NCBI RefSeq assembly: GCF_002091715.1
Contig: NZ_BDAG01000004.1
Span: 142,042-206,041 of the forward strand
Direction: 5' to 3'
Source of the DNA: Pseudomonas migulae NBRC 103157
GTDB lineage: Bacteria > Pseudomonadota > Gammaproteobacteria > Pseudomonadales > Pseudomonadaceae
Length of the DNA: 64,000 bases
The notes beneath the pieces are model-generated. The model searched no databases, was not told the origin of the DNA, and was given only the letters and a program-made list of their open reading frames with translations. The position numbers and the translations under genes are program-made. Positions within the stretch are counted from its first letter, which is position 1; each line of letters begins with the position of its first letter. Shown here one piece after another: positions 1 through 8,385 of this stretch.

Positions 1-569
1 TAGAGCACTTCATCCTGCTCGCCGACCATCTCGACCTTGCCCAGGCCCGGCACCTCACGGATCTCGGCACGGACCTGCTCGACGTAATCGCGCAACTGGC
101 GCATCGACAAGCCGTCAGCGGTGAAGGCGTACACCGAACCGAACACATCACCGAATTCGTCGTTGAACCCCGGCCCTTGCAGGCCCTTGGGGAACTGGCC
201 GCGAATGTCGTTGATCTTCTTGCGCACCTGATACCAGATTTCCGGGATGTCCTTGGCGCTGGTGGTGTCGCGCAGGTTCACGAAGACCGTCGATTCGCCC
301 GGCCGGGTATAGCTTTTCACGTAGTCGAGAGAATCGAGTTCTTCGAGCTTTTTCTCGATGCGGTCCGTGACCTGCTTGAGGGTTTCTTCCTGGGTCGCGC
401 CCGGCCAGCTGGACTGGATCACCATGGTCTTGATGGTGAACGAGGGGTCTTCCTCGCGACCGAGGTTCATGTACGAGAACACGCCCATCAACAGCGCGAT
501 GAACATCAGATACCAGACAAACGACTGATGTTTGAGGGCCCATTCGGATAAGTTGAAACTCCCTTTCAT
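1..569 (-). CDS. RND efflux permease, TriC-like (N-terminal part, cut by window edge)
   Basis: Inner-membrane proton-driven pump subunit of an RND tripartite efflux system. About 189 N-terminal residues are in the window, starting MKGSFNLSEWALKHQ; a first membrane helix (about residues 17-33) is followed by the start of the periplasmic porter domain (GREEDPSF, SSWPGATQEE, typical of the HAE1/MMPL branch). The ATG overlaps the stop of the upstream adaptor by 4 bp (ATGA at 566-569), so translation is probably coupled. Two adaptor genes followed by one pump matches P. aeruginosa TriABC; the substrate cannot be read from sequence. The gene continues past the left edge. Confidence 0.88.
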   Translation of the reverse strand, partial: MKGSFNLSEWALKHQSFVWYLMFIALLMGVFSYMNLGREEDPSFTIKTMVIQSSWPGATQEETLKQVTDRIEKKLEELDSLDYVKSYTRPGESTVFVNLRDTTSAKDIPEIWYQVRKKINDIRGQFPKGLQGPGFNDEFGDVFGSVYAFTADGLSMRQLRDYVEQVRAEIREVPGLGKVEMVGEQDEVL

Positions 570-1633
570 TGTGGGCCGTCCTCGTCGATTTTCACTTTCT
601 GCCCGGGCTTCAGGCTGTTCACACCGGCACTGACCACTCGCTCGCCGGACTTCACGCCGTTGGCCAGGACCATGGTGGAATCGGTGCGGCTGATCAGGCT
701 GATGTCACGCGGCGAAACTGTTTGTGTCTGTGGGTCGATGACCCAGATTCGCGATTTGCCATCGACCTCTTGCAGCGCGGTCAGGGGCAACTCGATACGC
801 GGTTTGATGGCCGAGCTGAGGGTCACGCTGATCGCCGTGCCCAGGCGAAAGCCCGGTGGCGTATCGGTCAGGGTCAGGCGAGCTCGACGGGTGCGGGTGG
901 CGCTCTGTGCCTGGGGTTCGATTTCGCGAACGGTGGCAGTGGTGGTGATGCTCGGGTCCAGTTGCACGGCGACCTGAAACACCACGTCCGCCGGCAACTG
1001 ATCGACCAGCGTATCGGGCAGGTCGATCACTGCTTCCTTGATGTCCGGCTGCGCCAGGGTCACCACTTGCTGGCCGGCGGTCACCACTTGACCGGCTTCG
1101 GCATTCCACGCGGTGACGATCGCTTTGTGGTCGGTGCGCAGTTCGACGTAACCGAGCTGGTCCCTGGCCTGATCGACCGCGGCCTTCGCTTGGTCGAGGG
1201 AGGCCTGAGTGGTTTTCAGATCGGTCTGGGCGATGTCCAGTTGTGCCTGCGCACCGACCCCGCGATCGAACAGCTCCTGCTGACGCCGAGCGTTAGCCTG
1301 GGCGTTGATCAGTTGCGCCTGGACCTTCGCCAGATCGCCCTCGGCCGAGCGCAGCTGGTTTTGCTGATCCGTGGGATCGAGCGTGGCGAGCAAGGCGCCC
1401 TTCTGGACTTCGGCGCCGACATCGACGTTACGGCTGGCAATGCGCCCCGGCACGCGAAAGCCGACATTGGTTTCGTAACGGGCCTGGATACTGCCGGCGA
1501 AACGGCCGAGATTTTCCTCGTCCAGCGCCTGGACCTTGACCGACAGCACCGGGCGCACCGGCTCCGGCGGCGGCTCTTTTTCCGAACAGGCCACCAGCAT
1601 CACGCCGGCGAACACCAGCAACAGGCGCTTCAT
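566..1633 (-). CDS. RND efflux periplasmic adaptor lipoprotein (second adaptor, TriB-like)
   Basis: Membrane-fusion protein of 355 aa linking the pump to an outer-membrane channel. The N-terminus MKRLLLVFAGVMLVACSEKE has a lipobox (LVAC), so Cys16 should be lipidated. A lipoyl-type half-motif (about residues 50-90), a long alpha-helical hairpin (about 95-155), then beta-barrel and membrane-proximal domains follow the HlyD/AcrA plan. It overlaps both neighbours by 4 bp. Two different adaptors for one pump is the TriAB arrangement, where both are needed. Confidence 0.88.
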   Translation of the reverse strand: MKRLLLVFAGVMLVACSEKEPPPEPVRPVLSVKVQALDEENLGRFAGSIQARYETNVGFRVPGRIASRNVDVGAEVQKGALLATLDPTDQQNQLRSAEGDLAKVQAQLINAQANARRQQELFDRGVGAQAQLDIAQTDLKTTQASLDQAKAAVDQARDQLGYVELRTDHKAIVTAWNAEAGQVVTAGQQVVTLAQPDIKEAVIDLPDTLVDQLPADVVFQVAVQLDPSITTTATVREIEPQAQSATRTRRARLTLTDTPPGFRLGTAISVTLSSAIKPRIELPLTALQEVDGKSRIWVIDPQTQTVSPRDISLISRTDSTMVLANGVKSGERVVSAGVNSLKPGQKVKIDEDGPQ

Positions 1634-2733
1634 GGCTGGGCTCCTTCGGCCAGGTCCTTATAGGTGTTTTCGGCTATTTCCACTTTCACCCCGGGGTGCA
1701 GCAACTGGCCGCCAGCGATGACGACTTTTTCGCCGCCCTTCAGGCCCTCGCTGATGATGACTTTGCCGGTCAGGTAACGACCGACCGTGACCGAATGCAG
1801 CTGCGCCTTGCCTTCGTCGTCCACGAGCCACACGGCCGGGTCGCTGAGGTTTTTGGTCAGGGCCGACCACGGCAGCTCAACCGCCGATTTGCCCAGTGTC
1901 TTCGCTGTGGCACTGACCACCGAGCCAAGCTGCATGCCTTCGGGCAATCCGTTAAGGGTGACTTTGACCTGCACCGTGCCGGTCTGCGCGGAAACCGCCG
2001 GGGTGACCTCCCGAACCGTGCCCGTGGTCTTGATGGCCGGGTTATCGAGCAGACTGACCACGATCGTTTTGTCTTCGGGTGACTCTGCCAGCAGCGATTC
2101 GTAGACGTTGAACACCGCGTCGCGCTCACCGTCGCGCGCCAGGCTGAAGATCGGCATCGTGGCCTGCACGACCTGGCCGACTTCGGCCTGACGGGCAGTG
2201 ATCACTCCCGGTGCATCGGCGATCAGCGCGGTGTAACTCAATTGCTCGCGGGCGTTGGCCAGTTGCGCCTGGGCGGCCGTCAGCGCGCTCTGGCTGCTGC
2301 GCAATGCAGCCTGGGCGGAGTCGTATTCGCTTTGGCTGGTGTAGCCCTTGGGAAGGAGTTTTTGCTGGCGAACGAAGGCGGCGGCGGTCTGTTTGACCCG
2401 GGCCTGTTCGGCGACGACCTGCGCCTGGGCCGAGTCGACGTTGGTCTGCAAGTCTTTCGGATCGAGTTTGGCGAGCACTTGTTTGGCCGACACCCGGTCA
2501 CTGACATCGACCATACGCTGGATGATCTTGCCGCCGACGCGAAACGACAGCTCAGTCTGGACGCGCGCCTGAACATCGCCGGTGAGTGTCACGGACGCGG
2601 CGTAATCCGCCGGTTTGACGGCTTGCACGAAGACTCGCGGACGATCCTTTTCAACGTGTGGTTTTTCGCCGCAAGCACTCAACAGGACAAGGAGGCTCAG
2701 GCCAACCACTCTTTTCAATCCGGGACCAGCCAT
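1630..2733 (-). CDS. RND efflux periplasmic adaptor lipoprotein (first adaptor, TriA-like)
   Basis: First gene of the efflux operon, 367 aa. MAGPGLKRVVGLSLLVLLSACGEK carries a lipobox (LSAC, Cys21). Domain order is as in AcrA/MexA: lipoyl half, helical hairpin (about residues 95-170, Gln/Ala-rich), second lipoyl half, beta barrel. The start is supported by AGGAG seven bases upstream of the ATG. The stop overlaps the start of the second adaptor (ATGA). No dedicated regulator gene is visible next to it; the upstream 230 bp hold a REP repeat and the divergent ATPase gene. Confidence 0.88.
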   Translation of the reverse strand: MAGPGLKRVVGLSLLVLLSACGEKPHVEKDRPRVFVQAVKPADYAASVTLTGDVQARVQTELSFRVGGKIIQRMVDVSDRVSAKQVLAKLDPKDLQTNVDSAQAQVVAEQARVKQTAAAFVRQQKLLPKGYTSQSEYDSAQAALRSSQSALTAAQAQLANAREQLSYTALIADAPGVITARQAEVGQVVQATMPIFSLARDGERDAVFNVYESLLAESPEDKTIVVSLLDNPAIKTTGTVREVTPAVSAQTGTVQVKVTLNGLPEGMQLGSVVSATAKTLGKSAVELPWSALTKNLSDPAVWLVDDEGKAQLHSVTVGRYLTGKVIISEGLKGGEKVVIAGGQLLHPGVKVEIAENTYKDLAEGAQP

Positions 2734-2830
2734 GCAGACTCCTTTGCGCTGTACGAACGTGCCAATGGCGATACGACTGTGAGCTTAGAACAGGGTTCCA
2801 CCTTCGCCCACGCCGATAGAGCATTTCCCA

Positions 2831-2923
2831 CTGCAGGAGCTGCCGAAGGCTGCGATCTTTTGATCTTGCGGGGAACTGATCCTCGTCAACGTCAAAAGAG
2901 CGCAGCCTTCGGCAGCTCCTACA
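2831..2923. repeat. REP-type inverted repeat, GCTGCCGAAGGCTGCGATC family
   Basis: Two inverted arms (GCAGGAGCTGCCGAAGGCTG and its complement) flank about 30 bp. It lies between the divergent efflux and ATPase genes. The same family recurs at 5165, 16549 and 49455. Confidence 0.85.
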
Positions 2924-2961
2924 ATGCAATTTCGCCTGCACGATTATCGTGAGATCACCCA

Positions 2962-4158
2962 ATGCTCAAAACCCTCGCGGTGGCCAATTACCGCTCGATC
3001 AATAAACTGGTGATCCCGCTGGGTCGTTTGAACCTGATCACCGGGCCGAACGGCAGCGGCAAATCCAACCTCTACCGCGCGTTGCGCCTGCTGGCCGAAA
3101 CTGCCCAGGGCGGCGTGGTCAATGCGTTGGCCCGTGAAGGCGGGCTGGATTCGACCTTCTGGGCCGGACCGGAAACCATCACCCGGCGCATGCGTAATGG
3201 TGAAGTACCAATCGAGGCGACCGTGCGTCACGGCGCCAAACGCCTGCGCCTGGGGTTTGCCGGCGAAGATTTCGGTTACTCGATCAGCCTGGGGCTGCCC
3301 GAATCCAATGGTTATTTCATGTTACCCGGGCACAGCTCACCCATTCAGTCACGTTTCAGCCTCGACCCGCAAATCAAGCGCGAATGCCTGTGGGCCGGGG
3401 CGTTCTATCGTCCAGCGAGCCTGCTGGTGGATCGCGACGGCCCGATGATCCGCACCCGAGCCAACCGCAGCTGGGACGTGCTGGCTCAACACACGCCGAC
3501 TTTCGATAGCCTGTTCGATCAGGTCGGCAGCCTGCGTACCTCGCCGGAGGTGCTGGAGATGCGCGAGTTCATCCGCCGCTGGCGCTTCTACGATCACTTT
3601 CGCAGCGATGCCGATGCACCAGTGCGTCAGCCACAACTGGGCACCCGCACCCCGGTGCTGCACCACGACGGCAGGGATCTGGCGGCGGCGTTGCAGACCA
3701 TTATCGAGATTGGCGACCCCGAAGCTTTGCGCAACGCCATCAGCGACGCGTTCCCCGGTGCACGGCTGCATATCGAGCCGCTGGCTCGCGGCCGATTCGC
3801 CATCGAGTTTTATCAGGAAGGGTTGTTGCGGCCGCTGTCGGCGGCTGAATTGTCCGATGGAACGTTGCGCTATTTGCTGTTGGTGGCGGCGTTGCTGACG
3901 CCGCGCCCACCGAAGCTGATGGTGTTGAACGAGCCGGAAACCAGCCTGCATCCAGACCTGTTGCCGGCGTTGGCGCGCTTGATTATCCGGGCGTCGGAGC
4001 AGTGTCAGGTGTGGGTGGTGTCCCATGCGCGGCGGCTGATCTCGGCGCTGCAGGAAGACCCGGAATGCAACTGCATCGTGCTGGAGAAAAACCTCGGCCA
4101 GACCGGGATTATCGGGCAGCGGATACTGGATGAGCCGGCGTGGTACTGGCCGGACTGA
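2962..4158 (+). CDS. AAA family ATPase, SMC/RecF-like (AAA_21 type)
   Basis: Stand-alone ABC-type ATPase of 398 aa. Walker A GPNGSGKS is at about residues 29-36. Near the C-terminus come a signature-like ELSDGTLRY, a Walker B variant LMVLNEPETSLHP (Asn where Asp is usual) and a switch-like VVSHARRL. There is no coiled-coil hinge or TOPRIM domain, so it is neither a full SMC nor a complete OLD nuclease. Proteins of this group are predicted ATPases of unsettled function. It is a single gene with REP elements on both sides. Confidence 0.8.
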   Translation: MLKTLAVANYRSINKLVIPLGRLNLITGPNGSGKSNLYRALRLLAETAQGGVVNALAREGGLDSTFWAGPETITRRMRNGEVPIEATVRHGAKRLRLGFAGEDFGYSISLGLPESNGYFMLPGHSSPIQSRFSLDPQIKRECLWAGAFYRPASLLVDRDGPMIRTRANRSWDVLAQHTPTFDSLFDQVGSLRTSPEVLEMREFIRRWRFYDHFRSDADAPVRQPQLGTRTPVLHHDGRDLAAALQTIIEIGDPEALRNAISDAFPGARLHIEPLARGRFAIEFYQEGLLRPLSAAELSDGTLRYLLLVAALLTPRPPKLMVLNEPETSLHPDLLPALARLIIRASEQCQVWVVSHARRLISALQEDPECNCIVLEKNLGQTGIIGQRILDEPAWYWPD

Positions 4159-4176
4159 GCGGCGCCTGACAAACCG

Positions 4177-4259
4177 CTTTCGCGAGCAAGCCCGCTCCCA
4201 CATTAGACCGAGTTGTCCCGGCGGACGCGGTCCAATGTGGGAGCGGGCTTGCTCGCGAA
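4177..4259. repeat. REP-type inverted repeat, GAGCGGGCTTGCTCGCGA family
   Basis: Arms TCGCGAGCAAGCCCGCTCCC and complement around a 40-bp centre, directly after the ATPase gene. Same family at 8061, 10598, 12449 and 15334. It may act as a 3' RNA hairpin. Confidence 0.85.
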
Positions 4260-4292
4260 GACGACCGAAAGAACACCGCCTCCTTTAGCTAA

Positions 4293-4860
4293 TCACCCCA
4301 GCCACTTCCCACCCTCGACAATCACGCTCTCAGGCTTGGTGTCATCGCTCAGTTCCTTGCGCACGTACTGGTCGTACAGCTTGAGCAAATACTTTTCCTC
4401 ACCCCGCTTCGCTAATTCGGCGTTCACCCAGTCACGCAGTTCGATATTGCCCTTCTTCACCGTCGGCGCAATCGGCGCTTCGGCGCTCAACATCTGGCTC
4501 AGCACGCGATAGCCAGGGTTTTGCCTGGCCCAGCTGAACAGCACCAGATTGTCTTGCGCTTACGCGTCGCCACGACCGTTGGCCAAGGCTTGCAGGGACT
4601 CGGGGGTTTTCTCGAACTTCAGTAGTTTCCAGTCAGGGTGATTCTTGGTCAGCCAGATGTCCGCCGTGGTGCCGGTGGTGGTGCGGGTCGCCAGGTCATC
4701 GAGGTTTTTCACGTCGCTGGCCTGTGGCATCACGAGACTTTGATGCCCAGCGCCGGCAGGCGAAGTAAACGAAGAACCGCTGGATGAGCAGCGGCGTGTT
4801 GCGCGCCAGCTCCACGTACAGCCCGACCAGGCTGGGCGGTGGATAACCACCCGGCAGGCA
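4293..4860 (-). pseudogene. Decayed amino-acid ABC transporter: permease fragment joined to substrate-binding protein
   Basis: Read leftward, 4860-4740 encodes an amino-acid ABC permease segment (GLYVELARNTPLLIQ..FFVYFA) that slips frame and ends in what would be PALGIKVS-stop. It runs straight into the C-terminal half of a glutamate/aspartate-type binding protein (SDVKNLDDLATRT...GTTADIWL...NGRGDA). A stop codon (TAA at 4560) then sits where relatives usually have Tyr (GRGDA-stop-AQDNLVLFSWA), after which the frame continues open to its normal end (VEGGKWLG). So there is at least one internal deletion, one frameshift and one nonsense mutation. Confidence 0.8.
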
Positions 4861-5067
4861 CCGACTTTAAAGGTATAAAAAAGAAGAGTTTAAATACCGC
4901 AAAAGCATATGGATACCACGCAAAAACCTATCCTGCGGATTTGCTGCGACGCAGGAAGACGACTATTTTCCTTTTGGCTGTAGGAAGGATCTTTTTTTCG
5001 AAATAGCCCTCCAAGGACGCACAGCTTTTGGCCAGACTCCCGGCCGAACCATCACAAGGAAGAGAAC
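4861..5067. other. Gap upstream of the transporter remnant; no gene seen
   Basis: A+T-rich start (inverted GGTAT...ATACC at about 4864-4890, then GCATATGG) that could be an old promoter of the leftward transporter genes, and a short hairpin (TCCTGCG...CGCAGGA near 4931). No convincing coding frame. Confidence 0.4.
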
Positions 5068-5163
5068 ATGGCTGACGTAAAAGTACCGCAGCGACTGGAT
5101 CCGCAGGACATCGTGAAGTTGTTGGTGGCGTTGCGCAGGGCGTTGAAGGCCAGGGTGGCTTAA
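5068..5163 (+). CDS. Possible 31-aa small protein
   Basis: ATG at 5068 preceded by a good Shine-Dalgarno (AAGGAAGAGAAC). It encodes MADVKVPQRLDPQDIVKLLV... ending ALKARVA, amphipathic and basic at the end. It stops 2 bp before a REP arm, so it may be the head of a longer gene cut off by the repeat. I recognise no family. Confidence 0.35.
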   Translation: MADVKVPQRLDPQDIVKLLVALRRALKARVA

Positions 5164-5164
5164 A

Positions 5165-5244
5165 GCAAAAGATCGCAGCCTTCGGCAGCTCCTACAGATG
5201 TACACAAATCCCTGTAGGAGCTGCCGAAGGCTGCGATCTTTTGC
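5165..5244. repeat. REP-type inverted repeat, GCTGCCGAAGGCTGCGATC family
   Basis: Near-perfect arms (GCAAAAGATCGCAGCCTTCG and complement) around 20 bp. Confidence 0.88.
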
Positions 5245-5257
5245 TCGACTGGCGTAA

Positions 5258-5295
5258 CAAAAAAACGCCGACGCTACTGCCAGCCGTCGGCGTTT
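5258..5295 (-). terminator. Rho-independent terminator of metQ
   Basis: Leftward: AAACGCCGAC, 13-nt loop, GTCGGCGTTT then a run of T, 33 bp after the metQ stop. Confidence 0.88.
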
Positions 5296-5327
5296 GAAAC
5301 CTTGAAGGGGTTCGATGCTGCGTCGAA

Positions 5328-6110
5328 TCAGAACGCCGGCAGTACCGCGCCGCTGTACTTCTTGGCGATGAAGGCTTTCACTTCAGGGCTGGTCAGTGCC
5401 TTGGCCAGTTTCTGGATGGCTACGCTGTCCTTGTTGTCCGGACGAGCCACCAGGAAGTTCACGTAAGGCGAATCGGCACCTTCGATCACCAGCGCGTCTT
5501 TGGCCGGGTTCAGACCGGCTTCCAGCGCATAGTTGGTGTTGATCAGGTCCAGGTCAACCTGGTCCAGAACGCGCGGCAGCATGGCCGATTCCAGTTCCTT
5601 GAACTTGAAGTTGTGCGGGTTCTTGGCGATGTCTTTCGGGGTAGCCAGGGCGTTTTTCGGGTCTTTCAACTCGATCAGGCCAGCCTTCTGCAGCAGGAGC
5701 AGAGCACGGCCGCTGTTGCTGCCTTCGTTCGGCAGAGCGATGGTCGCACCGTTTGGCAGGTCAGCCAGTTTTTTGTACTTCTTCGAGTAGCCACCGAACG
5801 GTTCAACGTGAACGCCGATCACGGTCACCAGGTTGGTGCCTTTGCCTTCGTTGAAGTTTTTCAGGTACGGCAGGGTCTGGAAGTAGTTGGCGTCCAGACG
5901 CTTCTGGTCAACCTGCACGTTCGGCTGAACGTAGTCGGTGAACACTTTGATTTCCAGGTCCACGCCTTCTTTGGCGAGGGTTGGCTTGATCAGTTCCAGA
6001 ATCTCGGCGTGTGGGACCGGGGTCGCCGCGACAACCAGTTTCTCGCCAGCCTGGGCCAGGCCCGCGGTCAGGGCAGCCGCCAGTGCGGTGAACAACAGAA
6101 CCTTTTTCAT
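5328..6110 (-). CDS. metQ: MetQ/NlpA family methionine-type ABC substrate-binding protein
   Basis: Periplasmic binding protein of 260 aa for a methionine or related sulfur-compound ABC importer. The signal peptide MKKVLLFTALAAALTAGLAQA has no lipobox Cys, so it is probably soluble rather than lipidated as E. coli MetQ is. Family signatures present: VAATPVPHAEIL, DYVQPN, DANYFQTLPYL, GVHVEPFGGYS, ALPNEGSNSGRALLLL. Start supported by AAGGA 8 bases upstream. No metN or metI gene is adjacent, so it must use partners elsewhere. It has its own terminator. Confidence 0.9.
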   Translation of the reverse strand: MKKVLLFTALAAALTAGLAQAGEKLVVAATPVPHAEILELIKPTLAKEGVDLEIKVFTDYVQPNVQVDQKRLDANYFQTLPYLKNFNEGKGTNLVTVIGVHVEPFGGYSKKYKKLADLPNGATIALPNEGSNSGRALLLLQKAGLIELKDPKNALATPKDIAKNPHNFKFKELESAMLPRVLDQVDLDLINTNYALEAGLNPAKDALVIEGADSPYVNFLVARPDNKDSVAIQKLAKALTSPEVKAFIAKKYSGAVLPAF

Positions 6111-6305
6111 GCAGTGTCCTTATCGAAAATCACGGTCGTCATCGACGACGGCTTGTTTAGTACGAGTGCCAGTGAAGTGCTATCGCTGGCGTGAGGCGGA
6201 CAATACCGGGATTTTTTATTCCCGAACAATATCTTTTATTCACTTTCATATTCCATTTTGTTCATACAGCTCTAGCGCGTGCATCGACCGCCTACCGCCG
6301 TTACC

Positions 6306-6385
6306 TGTAGGAGCCGGCTTGCTGGCGATGGCGTCTTTCCTGATACATCGCGTTGCCTGGATCGCGAGCAAGCTTGCTCCTACAA
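6306..6385. repeat. REP-type inverted repeat overlapping the end of a sigma54 activator gene
   Basis: Arms GTAGGAGCCGGCTTGCTGGC and AGCAAGCTTGCTCCTACA. The right arm supplies the TAG stop codon of the gene at 6380-7309. Confidence 0.85.
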
Positions 6386-7309
6386 GAGCGCGGTGTTTTT
6401 GAGGAGTTGTTTCAGGGCGGCTTGTTCGGTGGCAGAGCCTTTGGTGAGGATGTGCTGGAGTTGCTGCTCGATCTGCGCCAGGGGCGCGAGTGCTTCGGGC
6501 AGGTTCAAATGTTCGGGCAAGATCTCGTCGCCGGTGCTGACCAGCAACGCAAAGTGAATGACGTTTTCCAGTTCCCGGGTATTGCCGGGCCAGCTATGCG
6601 CCTCTAACAACTGTTGAGCCGCTTCGCTGATCAGCGGCACTGGCGAATCGAGTCGCTGGCTATAGATGCCCAGGAAGTACTCGGACAACGACAGGATATC
6701 GCCGACCCGTTCGCGCAAGGCCGGCAGCTCAAGCTGCCCCTCACTGAGGTAGTGATAAAGCCGCTCATGGAATTTACCGGCAGCCACGGCTTGCGCCAGA
6801 TCGATGCTGGTCGCGGCCACTAGACGCACGTCCACCGGGCTCGGTTGAGGCGCACCGACACGAGTGACTTCATGGTTTTCCAGTGCGGCGAGCAACTTGA
6901 TCTGAATCGGCAGCGGCAGGTCTCCGATCTCGTCCAGATACAGCGTGCCGCCATTGGCCGAACCGAACCAACCGGCGCGACTGCTTGCCGAGCCGCTGTA
7001 ACTGCCGGCCGCATAGCCGAACAATTCAGCGTCGGCGTAGGTTGGACTGATCGCGCCGCAATTGACCGAGACGAATAACCCACCACGATCACTGGCGCGA
7101 TGGATGTGCCGCGCCAACAGCTCTTTACCGCTACCGGTTTCACCACGGATCAATACGGAAATCGAACGCGGCGCCAGTTGTTCCAGCTCCTCGCGCAATT
7201 GACGCGAGCGCGGATCAACGAACACCAGCGCCTTGGCGCGGATGCTCAGTGGACTTTTTTCTGCGTCGGGAAAGGTCAGCAGCGGCTGACCGAAGGCTTC
7301 AAAACTCAT
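6380..7309 (-). CDS. Sigma54-interacting AAA+ regulator lacking a DNA-binding domain
   Basis: A 309-aa AAA+ activator core. Walker A is GETGSGKE (about residue 55) and Walker B GGTLYLDEIGDLP; VRLVAATS and the sensor WPGNTRELENV follow. The sigma54-contact loop, normally GAFTGA, reads GSYSGS. There is no N-terminal sensor domain, and the Fis-type helix-turn-helix expected at the C-terminus is absent: the frame ends ...LKQLLKNTALL at a TAG inside a REP arm, suggesting 3' truncation. It probably shares a transcript with the hydrolase upstream. Confidence 0.8.
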   Translation of the reverse strand: MSFEAFGQPLLTFPDAEKSPLSIRAKALVFVDPRSRQLREELEQLAPRSISVLIRGETGSGKELLARHIHRASDRGGLFVSVNCGAISPTYADAELFGYAAGSYSGSASSRAGWFGSANGGTLYLDEIGDLPLPIQIKLLAALENHEVTRVGAPQPSPVDVRLVAATSIDLAQAVAAGKFHERLYHYLSEGQLELPALRERVGDILSLSEYFLGIYSQRLDSPVPLISEAAQQLLEAHSWPGNTRELENVIHFALLVSTGDEILPEHLNLPEALAPLAQIEQQLQHILTKGSATEQAALKQLLKNTALL

Positions 7310-7368
7310 GGCAGGCTCCCGGCCAAAACCGCCGGGAGGCGGGGGCCGTTTTTAAAAAAAGAAAATGC

Positions 7369-7950
7369 TCAAGCGCGGCGCAGGGCGTGGTGTTCCATGC
7401 GGTTTTGCAGGCGATACAGATAAGCAAAACCCTGCTCCCAACGCTGGTGACCGGACTTCACGTTGATGTGCCCGGCACCCGACAGAATCCCCGCCTCGGC
7501 GCCCCAGTGACGGGCCAGTTCCAGGGCACGCGGTGCGCTGACGGCATTGTCGTTGTCGGAGCTGACGACCTGGCTCGGAAACGGCAAAAGGTTCGTCGGA
7601 ATCGGTGCGAAGTTGCGCAGTGCCGGCGCGCAGGCCGGGCGCTCGACGTCCGCTGGCGCGACCAGCAGGGCGCCGCGCACCTGACGCAGAAAATTCAGCG
7701 GTGCAGTGGCTGCCCAATGCGCGACTGTGATGCAACCCAGGCTATGGGCAATCAGAATCACCGGCGTGCTGTCGGCGGCAATCGCCTCGGCCAGCGCCGC
7801 GACCCAGTCTTCACGACGCGGTGTAAACCAATCGGCCTGCTCCACCCGCGCGCTGTTCGGCAGGCTGTTCTGCCAGTGGCTTTGCCAATGATCTTCTGGC
7901 GATCCTTGCCAGCCCGGCACAATCAGGTAGCGAATTGATTCGTTGCGCAT
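7369..7950 (-). CDS. RBBP9/YdeN family alpha/beta hydrolase
   Basis: Small serine hydrolase of 193 aa. N-terminal signature YLIVPGWQGSPEDHWQ, nucleophile elbow AHSLGC (Ser about 70), and catalytic His in SGAGHINVKSGH match the RBBP9/YdeN family (DUF1234-like). Substrate unknown. It precedes the sigma54 activator by 59 bp on the same strand. The upstream region has an A+T-rich promoter-like stretch at 8000-8045. Confidence 0.82.
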   Translation of the reverse strand: MRNESIRYLIVPGWQGSPEDHWQSHWQNSLPNSARVEQADWFTPRREDWVAALAEAIAADSTPVILIAHSLGCITVAHWAATAPLNFLRQVRGALLVAPADVERPACAPALRNFAPIPTNLLPFPSQVVSSDNDNAVSAPRALELARHWGAEAGILSGAGHINVKSGHQRWEQGFAYLYRLQNRMEHHALRRA

Positions 7951-7999
7951 GGGGAACTCTCCTGCTGCGTGTCTGTTCCCGGTCGAGTATAGGGAGGAG

Positions 8000-8046
8000 A
8001 GTTATATTCGTTAAGGAATAAGAAGCTATTTATTAAGACCTATATC
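8000..8046 (-). promoter_or_regulatory. A+T-rich promoter-like region of the hydrolase/sigma54-activator operon
   Basis: Contains TATTCGTTAAGGAATA (inverted TATTC/GAATA) and TTTATTAAGACCTATATCG. A related arrangement recurs at 8255-8310. Regulator unknown. Confidence 0.35.
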
Positions 8047-8060
8047 GAATATAAAACAAA

Positions 8061-8158
8061 TCCAATGTGGGAGCGGGCTTGCTCGCGAATGCGGTGTCAG
8101 TCGACATCAACGTTGATTGACACACCGCATTCGCGAGCAAGCCCGCTCCCACATTGGA
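8061..8158. repeat. Long REP-type inverted repeat
   Basis: About 36 bp per arm (TCCAATGTGGGAGCGGGCTT... and complement, extended by GCGGTGT/ACACCGC), nearly perfect, with a 22-bp centre. The longest palindrome of its family here. Confidence 0.9.
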
Positions 8159-8180
8159 CCTGTGTTTTTCCTGAGGGATA

Positions 8181-8216
8181 AAAAAGGGGCCGCACCCTGC
8201 CAAGGAGACGGCCCCG
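8181..8216 (-). terminator. Rho-independent terminator downstream of the desaturase gene
   Basis: Leftward: GGGGCCG, loop, CGGCCCC followed by TTTTTT. It lies 170 bp beyond the stop at 8386. Confidence 0.75.
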
Positions 8217-8254
8217 GAAACTCAAAATCTGTAGCGAGATGATTGGCGGAAACG

Positions 8255-8310
8255 GTTATCTAATAAAGGAATATTTAATTACTTTATTAGACCTGAATCG
8301 CATATGCCAA
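8255..8310. promoter_or_regulatory. A+T-rich inverted repeat, possible orphan regulatory region
   Basis: TAATAAAG (8261-8268) and CTTTATTA (8282-8289) form a perfect 8-bp inverted repeat, followed by AGACCTGAATCGCATATG. No gene starts just downstream on the plus strand, so it may be a promoter remnant. Confidence 0.35.
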
Positions 8311-8385
8311 TCACTCCACAGGTCACAACTTAGCGTCCCTTTGGGTCAAATTGATGACCAGCGTTTGAGTTTCCGGATTCATCGG

